The notes: generated by a model from the sequence alone, not told the origin. 13,663 bases of DNA from Nitrospinota bacterium (GCA_016234205.1 JACRGN010000060.1:1-13663); one strand, 5' to 3'. Shown: positions 6,519-12,852, numbered from the stretch's first letter. Numbers and translations: made by a program.

Positions 6519-7178
6519 TTCTTCTAACGCACCAGAAATATAAAACATCGAAAGCAGCGAAAATATTACGGTTTGTATTATACTTGTAAAAATAGCAAGA
6601 AACATCATCGGCACAGGTATGAGTAAAGGTATTAAAGAAGCTAAAATAATTAATACTATATCCTCACCCTTTATATTTCCAAAGAGTCTCAGTGTTAATG
6701 TGAGGGGTCTTGCCAGATGAGTAATAATCTCTATAGGAAATATTAAAGGAGCCAGCCACCATATCGGACCAGTAAATGATTTCATATAATCCAAAAACCC
6801 ATGCCTTGTTATGCCAATGTAATGATATGTAAGAAATACTGTGAAAGCCATAGCAGCATTTGTATTTATATTGGCAGTAGGTGATGCAAAACCAGGTATA
6901 AGCCCTATAAGATTAGATGTTAAAATAAAGAATGTAATAGTTCCAATAAGAGGTATATATCTCCTGCCGCCATGTCCCATAACCTCATCCATATAATCAG
7001 CAATCCCATCAACAGCAACTTCAAAAAAGTTCTGCCCTCCACCTTCCGGGACGAGTTTTATCCTCCTGCCTACTAAATACGATGAAATCGCCAGCACTAT
7101 CATAATAACCCATGTATAGGTCACATGAGGGTAATGCTCAAGCCCCGGAACATTAATATAGAGAAGTGGTTCTTCCAT
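6510..7178 (-). CDS. atpB: ATP synthase Fo subunit a
   Basis: A 222-residue membrane stator subunit that provides the half-channels for ions to the c-ring. The essential arginine is R164 in the signature LTLRLFGN (161-168). Gln202 in the IQTVIFSLL helix matches the conserved Gln of the last helix. Helices are at about 22-37, 75-97, 106-121, 143-153, 172-195 and 197-215. The N-terminal part is short, as in many non-enterobacterial forms. An AAGGAG SD precedes ATG 7178, and the gene start overlaps the end of atpI by 26 bp, indicating translational coupling. The stop codon lies within a short degenerate repeat. Confidence 0.96.
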   Translation of the reverse strand: MEEPLLYINVPGLEHYPHVTYTWVIMIVLAISSYLVGRRIKLVPEGGGQNFFEVAVDGIADYMDEVMGHGGRRYIPLIGTITFFILTSNLIGLIPGFASPTANINTNAAMAFTVFLTYHYIGITRHGFLDYMKSFTGPIWWLAPLIFPIEIITHLARPLTLTLRLFGNIKGEDIVLIILASLIPLLIPVPMMFLAIFTSIIQTVIFSLLSMFYISGALEEHH

Positions 7179-7473
7179 TTAAATCTGTCTCCTTTTTGCT
7201 ATGTATTAACCACACAGCAACCGCTGAAAAAAGGACAATGGTGAATCCTGCCATAAACGCTATCAGGTTTATAGTATGACTCTTCAACGTAAAATAGAGT
7301 ATGCCAATAATAACAATATAACGAAAGAAAAAAGTTATATATGTTAATGCTTTTGCATTCCTGACACTTTTCACATTGATCAGTATATAATCTACAAAAA
7401 ACCTAAGCCACCTGATATTCAATATACAGACAGCCGCACCAAGCAAAATACCCAGCAATATACTATTCGTCAT
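7153..7473 (-). CDS. atpI: ATP synthase subunit I-type membrane protein
   Basis: A 106-residue small membrane protein with about four hydrophobic segments (about 3-20, 46-62, 67-90), of the AtpI/ATP synthase I group. Family members are thought to help c-ring assembly or supply of Mg2+/Ca2+ to the enzyme. Sequence motifs are weak, and the call rests on size, topology and position between atpZ and atpB. It overlaps atpZ by 11 bp and atpB by 26 bp, the tight packing of a coupled operon. The ATG has no clear SD, consistent with coupling to atpZ translation. Confidence 0.78.
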   Translation of the reverse strand: MTNSILLGILLGAAVCILNIRWLRFFVDYILINVKSVRNAKALTYITFFFRYIVIIGILYFTLKSHTINLIAFMAGFTIVLFSAVAVWLIHSKKETDLNGRTTSLY

Positions 7474-7705
7474 TTTTATTCTTGTAGCCCTTTGTGACCC
7501 TGAAAAGATTTATAAAACCAGCAGCTATACCAAATAAAAGAAATATAAATATAAAAATCGGGGTCGTGCCAAATTTATTATCCAGATAAACACCAAAGGC
7601 AAGCCCAATAAATATTGAAACCACCAATTGAATCCCTATCGCAGATATTAGATACAAATCTCTAAAGGGCTTTAATTTCCCTTTTTTATTATCGTCCTCA
7701 CTCAT
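7463..7705 (-). CDS. atpZ: AtpZ/AtpI-family Fo accessory protein
   Basis: An 80-residue protein of the small two-helix F0F1-ATPase accessory family (AtpZ). It has a charged N-terminus, a first helix at about 18-37 (SAIGIQLVVSIFIGLAFGVYLD), the GTTP turn, and a second helix at about 48-66 ending in a basic tail (RVTKGYKNK). The GxxxGxxLD-like pattern with the following TP turn is characteristic. It is the first gene of the atpZIBE cluster. No good SD is seen before the ATG. The family is proposed to work with AtpI in divalent cation handling or c-ring assembly; that role is not shown here. Confidence 0.85.
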   Translation of the reverse strand: MSEDDNKKGKLKPFRDLYLISAIGIQLVVSIFIGLAFGVYLDNKFGTTPIFIFIFLLFGIAAGFINLFRVTKGYKNKNDE

Positions 7706-7732
7706 ATGCTGGATAGGTTCAATATTTTTTAA

Positions 7733-7761
7733 TGCTAACAGAGGGGAATAAGTATTGTCAA
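7733..7761 (-). promoter_or_regulatory. Candidate promoter of the atp cluster
   Basis: On the minus strand TTGACA (7761-7756) is followed after 17 nt by TTAGCA (7738-7733), a weak -10. It lies in the divergent gap between atpZ and larC. The same gap must also hold the larC promoter, for which I see only AT-rich sequence. Confidence 0.25.
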
Positions 7762-7808
7762 ATATTTTTTAAATTGAATGGGAGATAAAGTTCTGATACT
7801 ATCTCAAC

Positions 7809-9017
7809 ATGAAGATTCTATATTTTGATTGTTTCTCAGGCATCAGCGGTGACATGGTTCTCGGGGCAATGGCTGATGCAGGTGTTGATATTAAATCAAT
7901 AAAAAAAGAGCTAAAAAAACTTGCCATGGAGGGCTATGATTTAAAAGTCTCAAAGGTAAAGAGAAAGGGAATAAAAGGAACGAAAGTAGATGTAGTGGTG
8001 GACAAAAAGAAGCATTTTCATCACACATCTTATAAAGATATAAAGAGGATGATAGAAAGGAGCAGACTCTCTAAAAAGATAAAAGAGGACTCGCTCAGGA
8101 TATTCAAAAATATTGCAGAGGCAGAGGCAAAAATTCATAGAACATCCGTTGACAATGTCCACTTTCATGAGGTAGGTGCTGTTGATTCCATTGTGGATGT
8201 TGTAGGTGCTGCTATATGCATAAATATCCTCTCTCCTGATATTATATTATCCTCACCAATAAATACGGGCATGGGAATGGTAAAGACAGAGCATGGAATA
8301 CTGCCTGTGCCTGCCCCGGCTACTGCAGAGATGCTTAAAGGATTTCCATCTTATTCATCCAATGTAGAGTTTGAACTTGCAACTCCTACAGGTGTAGGAA
8401 TAATCACAACAATGGCAAAATCAAGTAACACTATGCCCAACATGAAGACTAATGTAATCGGATACGGTGCAGGCTCAAAGGATTTTTCAGAATCACCAAA
8501 TCTTTTACGAATAATGATAGGTGAAACAACCCCATCTACTCCCCTTTTTAAAAAGGGGGGCATGGGAGGATTTGAACATGATTCTATTACAGTAATTGAA
8601 TCAAACATTGATGATATGAATCCCCAGTTTTATGACCATATAATGAGTAGACTTTTTAAAGAGGGTGCATTAGATGTATTTATGACACCCATAATAATGA
8701 AAAAAAACCGCCCTGCTGTAAAGATAACCGCCCTCTCTGAAAATGACAGCGTAAATAGGCTTGCAGATATACTGCTGGGTGAAACCACATCTTTTGGGTT
8801 AAGAATGTATAATACGGAAAGGGTAAAACTTGAAAAGGAGATAAAAACAATAAAAACAGAATATGGGAATGTAAAGGTTAAGATAGGGAAAAGAAAGGGT
8901 GCCGTAATAAGCATTACCCCTGAGTATGAAGACTGTAAAAAAATTGCAGAAGAAAAAGGAATACCTATTAAATATATTTACGAGAAAATTATATCTGTCG
9001 CAAAAATAAAAGAATAA
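7809..9017 (+). CDS. larC: Nickel insertion protein LarC (nickel-pincer cofactor synthesis)
   Basis: A 402-residue cytoplasmic protein that, in the characterised family, inserts nickel into the pincer nucleotide cofactor used by lactate racemase and relatives (CTP-dependent cyclometallase). Signatures are YFDCFSGISGDM (5-16), HFHEVGAVDSIVD (118-130), HGILPVPAPATAEML (162-176), ATPTGVG (191-197) and ESNIDDMNPQFYDH (264-277). Both domains are in one uninterrupted frame, unlike lactobacilli where a frameshift joins them. The linker (about 242-257) holds a palindromic sequence encoding TPLFKKGGMGGF, apparently an in-frame repeat insertion. No larB, larE or larA is in the window. The SD is weak. 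The gene points toward gltX. Confidence 0.95.
   Translation: MKILYFDCFSGISGDMVLGAMADAGVDIKSIKKELKKLAMEGYDLKVSKVKRKGIKGTKVDVVVDKKKHFHHTSYKDIKRMIERSRLSKKIKEDSLRIFKNIAEAEAKIHRTSVDNVHFHEVGAVDSIVDVVGAAICINILSPDIILSSPINTGMGMVKTEHGILPVPAPATAEMLKGFPSYSSNVEFELATPTGVGIITTMAKSSNTMPNMKTNVIGYGAGSKDFSESPNLLRIMIGETTPSTPLFKKGGMGGFEHDSITVIESNIDDMNPQFYDHIMSRLFKEGALDVFMTPIIMKKNRPAVKITALSENDSVNRLADILLGETTSFGLRMYNTERVKLEKEIKTIKTEYGNVKVKIGKRKGAVISITPEYEDCKKIAEEKGIPIKYIYEKIISVAKIKE
8541..8570. repeat. Palindromic repeat inserted in frame in larC
   Basis: A perfect 18-bp palindrome CCCCTTTTTAAAAAGGGG (8541-8558) is followed by GGCATGGGAGGA. It encodes residues about 245-254 of LarC, in the linker between the two domains. 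Its form matches the widespread class of C-tract/T-tract/A-tract/G-tract small repeats found dispersed in many genomes. Insertion in frame is inferred from the alignment of family motifs on both sides. Confidence 0.6.
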
Positions 9018-9021
9018 TAAA

Positions 9022-9135
9022 CCACAGATTTACACAGATGATAGCATCGCTGTCATTCTGAGGGCAAAGCCCGAAGAATCTCAAAATATAGATTCCTCAC
9101 TTCGTTCAGAATGACATTTCAGTGAAAGTCTGTGG
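9022..9135. repeat. Nested palindromic repeats between larC and gltX
   Basis: Outer arms CCACAGA (9022-9028) and TCTGTGG (9129-9135) match the element at 4037-4115. Inside sits another palindrome: TGTCATTCTGA (9051-9061) with its complement at 9106-9116, then GAATCT (9076-9081) with AGATTC (9090-9095). This looks like one repeat family inserted into another. It fills nearly all of the larC-gltX gap and leaves gltX with no visible SD. Confidence 0.75.
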
Positions 9136-9150
9136 CTATTTTTATTAATT

Positions 9151-10647
9151 ATGTCAAATCAGACCTGTAGTGAGAGAAGCGAATCTATTCGTGTCCGTTT
9201 TGCACCAAGCCCAACCGGCCATCTTCATATAGGAAATGTCAGAACTGCCTTGTTTAACTATCTCTTTGCTAAAAAACATAATGGCAATTTCATATTAAGG
9301 ATTGAAGACACAGATTTTGACAGAGTTAAGAAGGAATATGAGGAAAGCATTTTAGAAGACCTGAAATGGCTTGGACTTATTTGGGATGAAGGCCCCGACT
9401 GCGGCGGTAATTATGGGCCATATCACCAATCTGAAAGACTCAATATATATAAGGAACTAGCAGATAAATTATTAAAGGAAGGGAAGGCTTATAAGTGCTT
9501 CTGTTCTGAGGAAGAGCTTAAGAGAAAGAGGAAGGAATCTTTATCAAAGGGACTTCCTCCACGTTATGATGGTAAATGCTGTAACCTTGCAAGAGAAGAG
9601 ATTGTCAGTTACGAACAGAAAGGAATCAAACCATCTACAAGATTTAAGGTTGAAAATGGGTTGATAGAATTTGAGGATATAGTAAGGGGAAAAATGACCT
9701 TTAAGGGTTCGGATATAGGAGACTTTGTAATACTCCGTTCTGACGGCGTATCGGCTTATAATTTTGCTGTAACTGTAGATGATGACCTGATGAAAATAAC
9801 CCATGTAATCAGGGGAGAAGACCATCTTTCAAATACACCGAGACAGATTCTTTTAAATCAGGCAATGGGGTTTGATATACCCAAATTCGCCCATCTCTCC
9901 ATGATATTGGGACCGGATAAATCCCGCTTGAGTAAAAGGCATGGTGCAGAATCTGTAAAAGAGCTAAGAGAAGAGGGATACCTGCCGGAGGCGGTTATTA
10001 ATTATCTGTCATTACTGGGGTGGTCATCAGAAGATGGCAGAGAGATTATGCCACTGAATGATATTATAAAAAATTTCTCAATAGAGAGGGTCTCAAAAAG
10101 CCCTGCTATATTTGATATTAAAAAATTAAAATGGATTAACAGCCATTACATAAAAACCAAAGATATTGCCGAATTAACAAAAATAACCCTCCCCTATTTT
10201 GCAAAGGCTGGTATCTCGCTTGATAATGTTGATAAAAATTGGCTCTATAAAGTAGTGGATACTATCAGAGATAATATAGAGACTTTATCAGATATTTATA
10301 AATATGCAGGAATATTTTTTGATGAGATTATAACCCCATCATCTCAATCCTCTCCCCTTATGGGAGAGGGTCAGGGTGAGGGGGCAGAAGAAGTCTTAAA
10401 ACTCTTTAAAGAAATGATTGAAAGAGAAAACGATATTACAGAAGATATAGCCGATAAAATTATTTTGGGGATAAAAGAAAAAACCAATATAAAAGGCAAA
10501 AAACTCATGATGCCTATACGAATAGCCCTTACTGGAAAAACAGAAGGACCTGAATTAAAGAAGATAATGGAAGTTCTGGGGAAAGAGAGAATCATCAAAA
10601 GAGTAAACAATGTTATATCAAAGTTCAGCCAAGAATTAAGTTCGTAG
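9151..10647 (+). CDS. gltX: Glutamyl-tRNA synthetase
   Basis: A 498-residue class I aminoacyl-tRNA synthetase that charges tRNA with glutamate. The catalytic HIGH-type motif lies in RFAPSPTGHLHIGN (16-29) and the KMSKS-type loop is RLSKR (259-263). A zinc-knuckle-like set is C116, C118, Y139 and C143. The remaining Rossmann fold and the helical anticodon-binding domain are intact. It is about 20-30 residues longer than usual. Two additions explain this: an N-terminal leader before the core (CSERSES at 6-12) and an insertion at about 396-411 (SSPLMGEGQGEG) encoded by a palindrome; both look repeat-derived. ATG 9151 has no SD; an internal start nearer the core (Ile13, ATT) is possible but less likely. 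Whether the enzyme discriminates Glu and Gln tRNAs cannot be told. Confidence 0.96.
   Translation: MSNQTCSERSESIRVRFAPSPTGHLHIGNVRTALFNYLFAKKHNGNFILRIEDTDFDRVKKEYEESILEDLKWLGLIWDEGPDCGGNYGPYHQSERLNIYKELADKLLKEGKAYKCFCSEEELKRKRKESLSKGLPPRYDGKCCNLAREEIVSYEQKGIKPSTRFKVENGLIEFEDIVRGKMTFKGSDIGDFVILRSDGVSAYNFAVTVDDDLMKITHVIRGEDHLSNTPRQILLNQAMGFDIPKFAHLSMILGPDKSRLSKRHGAESVKELREEGYLPEAVINYLSLLGWSSEDGREIMPLNDIIKNFSIERVSKSPAIFDIKKLKWINSHYIKTKDIAELTKITLPYFAKAGISLDNVDKNWLYKVVDTIRDNIETLSDIYKYAGIFFDEIITPSSQSSPLMGEGQGEGAEEVLKLFKEMIERENDITEDIADKIILGIKEKTNIKGKKLMMPIRIALTGKTEGPELKKIMEVLGKERIIKRVNNVISKFSQELSS
9166..9186 (+). repeat. Possible repeat-derived N-terminal codons of gltX
   Basis: This stretch encodes CSERSES, residues 6-12, just ahead of the conserved RVRFAPSPTG core. 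GluRS proteins normally start a few residues before that core. The word GAGAGAAGCGAATC resembles a dispersed repeat I recall from other genomes, but there is no second copy here. Confidence 0.3.
10349..10380. repeat. Palindromic repeat inserted in frame in gltX
   Basis: CCTCTCCC (10349-10356) and GGGAGAGG (10362-10369) form a perfect 8-bp stem with loop CTTAT, followed by GTCAGGGTGAG. It encodes SSPLMGEGQGE (residues 400-410) in the anticodon-binding half. The GC-rich word stands out from the AT-rich gene, and low-complexity Gly/Ser/Glu residues there are not typical of the family. Confidence 0.6.
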
Positions 10648-10728
10648 CAAAGCTAAAAATAAATTAAAAATAAAATTCGCTGCTGTTCTTGACTCCAATC
10701 ACGAATTGACCTATATTTACTAAAAAAG

Positions 10729-10747
10729 TAAGAGGGCAATCCCCTTA
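10729..10747. other. Small bulged hairpin downstream of gltX
   Basis: TAAG-A-GGG (10729-10736) pairs with CCC-CTTA (10741-10747) around loop CAAT, with one extrahelical A. It could be a weak 3'-end hairpin for gltX; there is no T-tract. The bulged form recalls attC stems, but no R box pair flanks it. Confidence 0.35.
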
Positions 10748-10795
10748 AAAGAAATAATCCCGGCACACAACTTGCTCTTTGTCGTATACCCAGCT

Positions 10796-10823
10796 TTTAC
10801 CAGGATATACAGATCTATATAAT
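10796..10823 (+). promoter_or_regulatory. Candidate promoter just upstream of the cassette
   Basis: TTTACC (10796-10801) and a perfect -10 box TATAAT (10818-10823) are 16 nt apart. The -10 ends 6 nt before the GTTATGC junction, outside the cassette. It would drive the cassette gene with a leader of about 20 nt, as integron platform promoters do. Confidence 0.4.
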
Positions 10824-10829
10824 AACTTG

Positions 10830-11571
10830 TTATGCAATTGAGTAAATAATTATGGTATCTGAGGGAATCATCTCAATTCACCCTCCACTTGAAGGGGAAT
10901 GGAAGTTTTTAAGACCCCCTGGCCACCATCCTTATGCATTTGACTTTGTGCAGTTGGGTAACAATAAAACGTCATCACATAGCGAGGCCACATTACGTTT
11001 CTTAGTAAACAAAATATCTTCAGATAAATTCTATTGCTGGAGCAAACCAGTTTACGCACCGATTGACGGAACTGTTATTCGTGTGGGGAATGGATGGCAA
11101 GACCATGAATACACCAATATCTGGAAAACTATCCAAATATGGTACAACGCGACTTATAGATTTCGCCCAAAAGAAGTAAATGGCAGGTTGGATATCAGAC
11201 CAAACGCTGGGAATCATGTGATGATACAAGCGAAAGAAGGTTATATAGTGTTCCTCGCTCATATCAAAAATCTGTCTATTTTAGTTTCCGAAGGCCAGCA
11301 CGTGAGGCTGGGGGAAGTGATAGGAACGGTGGGTAATTCCGGCAACTCAACTGCGCCCCACCTTCATATCAATTTATTTGATCAAATGGAAAATCCATAT
11401 AAATCAAAAGTGCTTCCATTTGTATTCAGTAGCTACGATTCATTGAGTTCAGAGGGGCGATGGATCACGCACACTTCATCTGTGCCTATGGTGGGTGCGT
11501 TAGTGAGGTTTCATGCATAACCCTGCGCTCAAGCGGGACTGCGCAAAAGCGCGCACCCCCTTAGCTCCACG
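10830..11571 (+). mobile_element. Single integron-type gene cassette (lone, no integrase in window)
   Basis: The 742-bp unit starts at TTATGC, within the GTTATGC box at 10829-10835, and ends at the G of the GTTAAAT box (11571-11577). It holds one ORF in the usual orientation followed directly by an attC site. The attC R'' box GCATAAC is the exact reverse complement of GTTATGC at the 5' junction, as expected for a cassette that was once a circle. Sequence just upstream (ATAATAACTTG before GTTATGC) loosely resembles the end of an attI site, but no intI gene is near. So it is either a remnant, a clustered-attC outlier, or an insertion at a secondary site. Confidence 0.75.
10852..11520 (+). CDS. 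M23-like metallopeptidase carried on an integron cassette
   Basis: A 222-residue protein with the lysostaphin/LytM (M23) zinc-peptidase fold. Family features are YAPIDGTVIRVGNG (68-81), GNHVMIQ (120-126), LAHIKNLSILVSEGQHV (about 135-151), GEVIGTVGNSGNSTAPHLHINL (154-175) with HLH at 170-172, and a possible first metal site HHPYAFD (25-31). There the His-Asp spacing is one residue longer than the usual HxxxD. There is no signal peptide or membrane segment, so it is not an obvious exported cell-wall hydrolase. The stop codon TAA lies inside the attC R'' box. The ATG follows a short cassette leader with only a weak GAG as SD. Base composition is less AT-rich than neighbours. M23 enzymes cut peptidoglycan cross-links; a role here (for example against competitors) is speculation. 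Confidence 0.8.
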   Translation: MVSEGIISIHPPLEGEWKFLRPPGHHPYAFDFVQLGNNKTSSHSEATLRFLVNKISSDKFYCWSKPVYAPIDGTVIRVGNGWQDHEYTNIWKTIQIWYNATYRFRPKEVNGRLDIRPNAGNHVMIQAKEGYIVFLAHIKNLSILVSEGQHVRLGEVIGTVGNSGNSTAPHLHINLFDQMENPYKSKVLPFVFSSYDSLSSEGRWITHTSSVPMVGALVRFHA

Positions 11572-11577
11572 TTAAAT
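11515..11577 (+). repeat. attC recombination site of the integron cassette
   Basis: 63 bp bounded by R'' GCATAAC (11515-11521) and R' GTTAAAT (11571-11577, fits GTTRRRY). Between them GCT-C-AAG (11527-11533) pairs with CTT-AGC (11560-11565) leaving one extrahelical C, GGG pairs with CCC, and TGCGC (11540-11544) pairs with GCGCA (11551-11555) across a short loop. The GCTCAAG...CTTAGC arrangement with unpaired bases is the hallmark of attC sites. It is the GC-richest stretch nearby. Confidence 0.8.
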
Positions 11578-11710
11578 TGACATTTAGAGAGGATTGACAC
11601 TATTTACACATCACCAATATATCGCTCAGTGCAATAAACAATCAAATTATCACCCCCCTCTCAAAAACCAATATCTATTATCACAAGAGATTTACCCCGT
11701 TACACCCAGA

Positions 11711-11788
11711 ATGCCTTACCCTTCAGGGTGGGTATGCATGCGAAATTAAAAAATCTTCCTCAAAAATGCCCCGTTCTTCAGGACGGGG
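11711..11788. repeat. Paired TTCA-tetraloop hairpins, possible IS200/IS605-type remnant
   Basis: Hairpin 1: TTACCC/GGGTGG around TTCA (11715-11732), with outer ATGC/GCAT. Hairpin 2: CCCCGTTC/GGACGGGG around TTCA (11769-11788). Two subterminal hairpins with the same loop about 50 bp apart resemble transposon ends of the IS200/IS605 group or a derived miniature element. No transposase or TnpB sequence lies between, so this is tentative. Confidence 0.4.
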
Positions 11789-12010
11789 TGTACCGGGGTT
11801 TACATAATTAATAACTTTGCCTTGACACTTGCTGATTATAAACTTGATTTTCTCTTGCTTTTGAGTAAAACTACTCAAGATATTGAGTAATTTGTAAATT
11901 AATTTATAACCTATTGTTATTGTTTTGTTTGCGAGCTTAAATTGAGGTCTGTTGAGAGGATAAAAACAATCATTAACTCTATGAGGGAGGTTCTTGTAAA
12001 AAGTCAAAAC

Positions 12011-12061
12011 AAAATTAGCCCTTACAACAATAAGGGGACTTTTGCCATTATGGCTAATTTT
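12011..12061. other. Nested inverted repeats ahead of rsmI
   Basis: AAAATTAGCC (12011-12020) pairs perfectly with 12052-12061. Inside are CCCTTA/TAAGGG (12019-12036) and GCCAT-T-ATGGC (12044-12054). On the plus strand the outer stem is followed by TTTTTGATTTTTT, so it could terminate transcription arriving from the left, or act as an rsmI leader. Confidence 0.5.
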
Positions 12062-12081
12062 TGATTTTTTACGAATTCATT

Positions 12082-12783
12082 ATGATAGGTATTTTATACA
12101 TTGTCAGCACGCCTATAGGGAATCTTGAGGATATTACATTTAGGGCGTTGAAGGTTTTAAAAGAGGTTGATTTAATAGCGGCTGAGGATACGAGAAGGAC
12201 AAAGGGGCTGCTTACCCATTATGGAATATCAAAACCATTAACAAGTTATTTCAGTCATAATGAGAAAGAGAAAGGCGAGTATCTGCTAAATAAACTAAAA
12301 GATGGGAAAAATATAGCACTTGTTTCAGATGCTGGGACACCCGGCATATCAGACCCTGCCTATTCCCTGATAAAACGAGCTCTTGAAAATAATATAGAAG
12401 TCCGCCCTATCCCTGGCCCTGCTGGGGCAATTACAGCACTATCTGTATCAGGGCTTCCCACTGATAAATTTATATTTGAGGGATTCCTGCCAAGGAAATC
12501 AGGAAAGAGATTAAAAAGATTAGAATCCTTTATAAATGAAGAGAGAACTATTATAATATATGAGTCGCCATATAGAATCCTTGCCACTCTGCAGGAGATA
12601 AGAGATATACTCGGCAACAGGCCTGTAGCAGTGGCAAGAGAAATGACAAAGGTTTATGAAGAGATTATACGCGGGACAGCAGATGAGGTTACACAAAAAT
12701 TAAAAGGTAGAAAAGTAAAAGGGGAAATAACATTGATTATTGGTAGTATCCAGAATGGGCATGAAAATGAGGCTGCTCAATAA
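12082..12783 (+). CDS. rsmI: 16S rRNA (cytidine(1402)-2'-O)-methyltransferase
   Basis: A 233-residue SAM-dependent methyltransferase of the tetrapyrrole-methylase fold that adds a 2'-O-methyl to C1402 of 16S rRNA in the decoding centre. Motifs are STPIGNLEDITFRAL (9-23), AEDTRRTKGLL (34-44), VSDAGTPGISDP (81-92), PIPGPAGAITALSVSGLP (109-126), EGFLPRK (133-139), YESPYR (160-165) and VAREMTKVYEE (184-194). It is shorter than the E. coli protein because it ends soon after the catalytic core, which is common in other phyla. The start is ATG 12082, directly before the conserved GILYIVSTPIGN; the frame is open back to TTG 12061, but that codon lies in the hairpin. No SD is visible. Transcribed toward a small DUF6812-like gene and cobA. 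Confidence 0.96.
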   Translation: MIGILYIVSTPIGNLEDITFRALKVLKEVDLIAAEDTRRTKGLLTHYGISKPLTSYFSHNEKEKGEYLLNKLKDGKNIALVSDAGTPGISDPAYSLIKRALENNIEVRPIPGPAGAITALSVSGLPTDKFIFEGFLPRKSGKRLKRLESFINEERTIIIYESPYRILATLQEIRDILGNRPVAVAREMTKVYEEIIRGTADEVTQKLKGRKVKGEITLIIGSIQNGHENEAAQ

Positions 12784-12798
12784 ACAAGGAATAATAAA

Positions 12799-12829
12799 GA
12801 GATTCTTCGGCTGACGCCTCAGAATGACA
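12799..12829. repeat. GTCATTCTGAG-type repeat, second copy
   Basis: On the minus strand this reads TGTCATTCTGAGG, a GCC-ended small loop, then GAAGAATCTC. It matches 9051-9082 closely. The central mini-hairpin differs (GGC-GTCA-GCC here, GGGC-AAA-GCCC there), so pairing is kept while bases change. It sits between rsmI and the next small gene. Confidence 0.75.
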
Positions 12830-12845
12830 GTTGCGGTAATTTAAA

Positions 12846-12852
12846 AAGGAGG
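12846..12852 (+). promoter_or_regulatory. Ribosome binding site fixing the start of the DUF6812-like gene
   Basis: AAGGAGG lies 9 nt before ATG 12862 but only 3 nt before the in-frame GTG at 12856. The spacing favours the ATG. Confidence 0.7.

Larger units (their letters stand above)
11578..12081. other. Gene-free stretch between cassette and rsmI
   Basis: About 500 bp with no convincing gene. It holds two TTCA-loop hairpins (11711-11739 and 11769-11788), a GAGTA palindrome (11861-11878) and a structured region right before rsmI (12011-12061). The only longer open frame (11723-12007, minus) has no recognisable protein features and runs through the hairpins. Confidence 0.6.

Noticed and set aside
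10729..10747. A second attC upstream of the cassette
   Set aside because: The bulged stem is suggestive, but no RYYYAAC and GTTRRRY boxes flank it at the right distances.
11723..12007. 94-residue open frame on the minus strand
   Set aside because: It runs through both TTCA hairpins, has no SD, no recognisable domain and unusual composition; best seen as chance in a gene-free stretch.
11578..12060. Second integron cassette after the first
   Set aside because: No ORF with a following attC and no further GTTRRRY box with paired inner arms was found.
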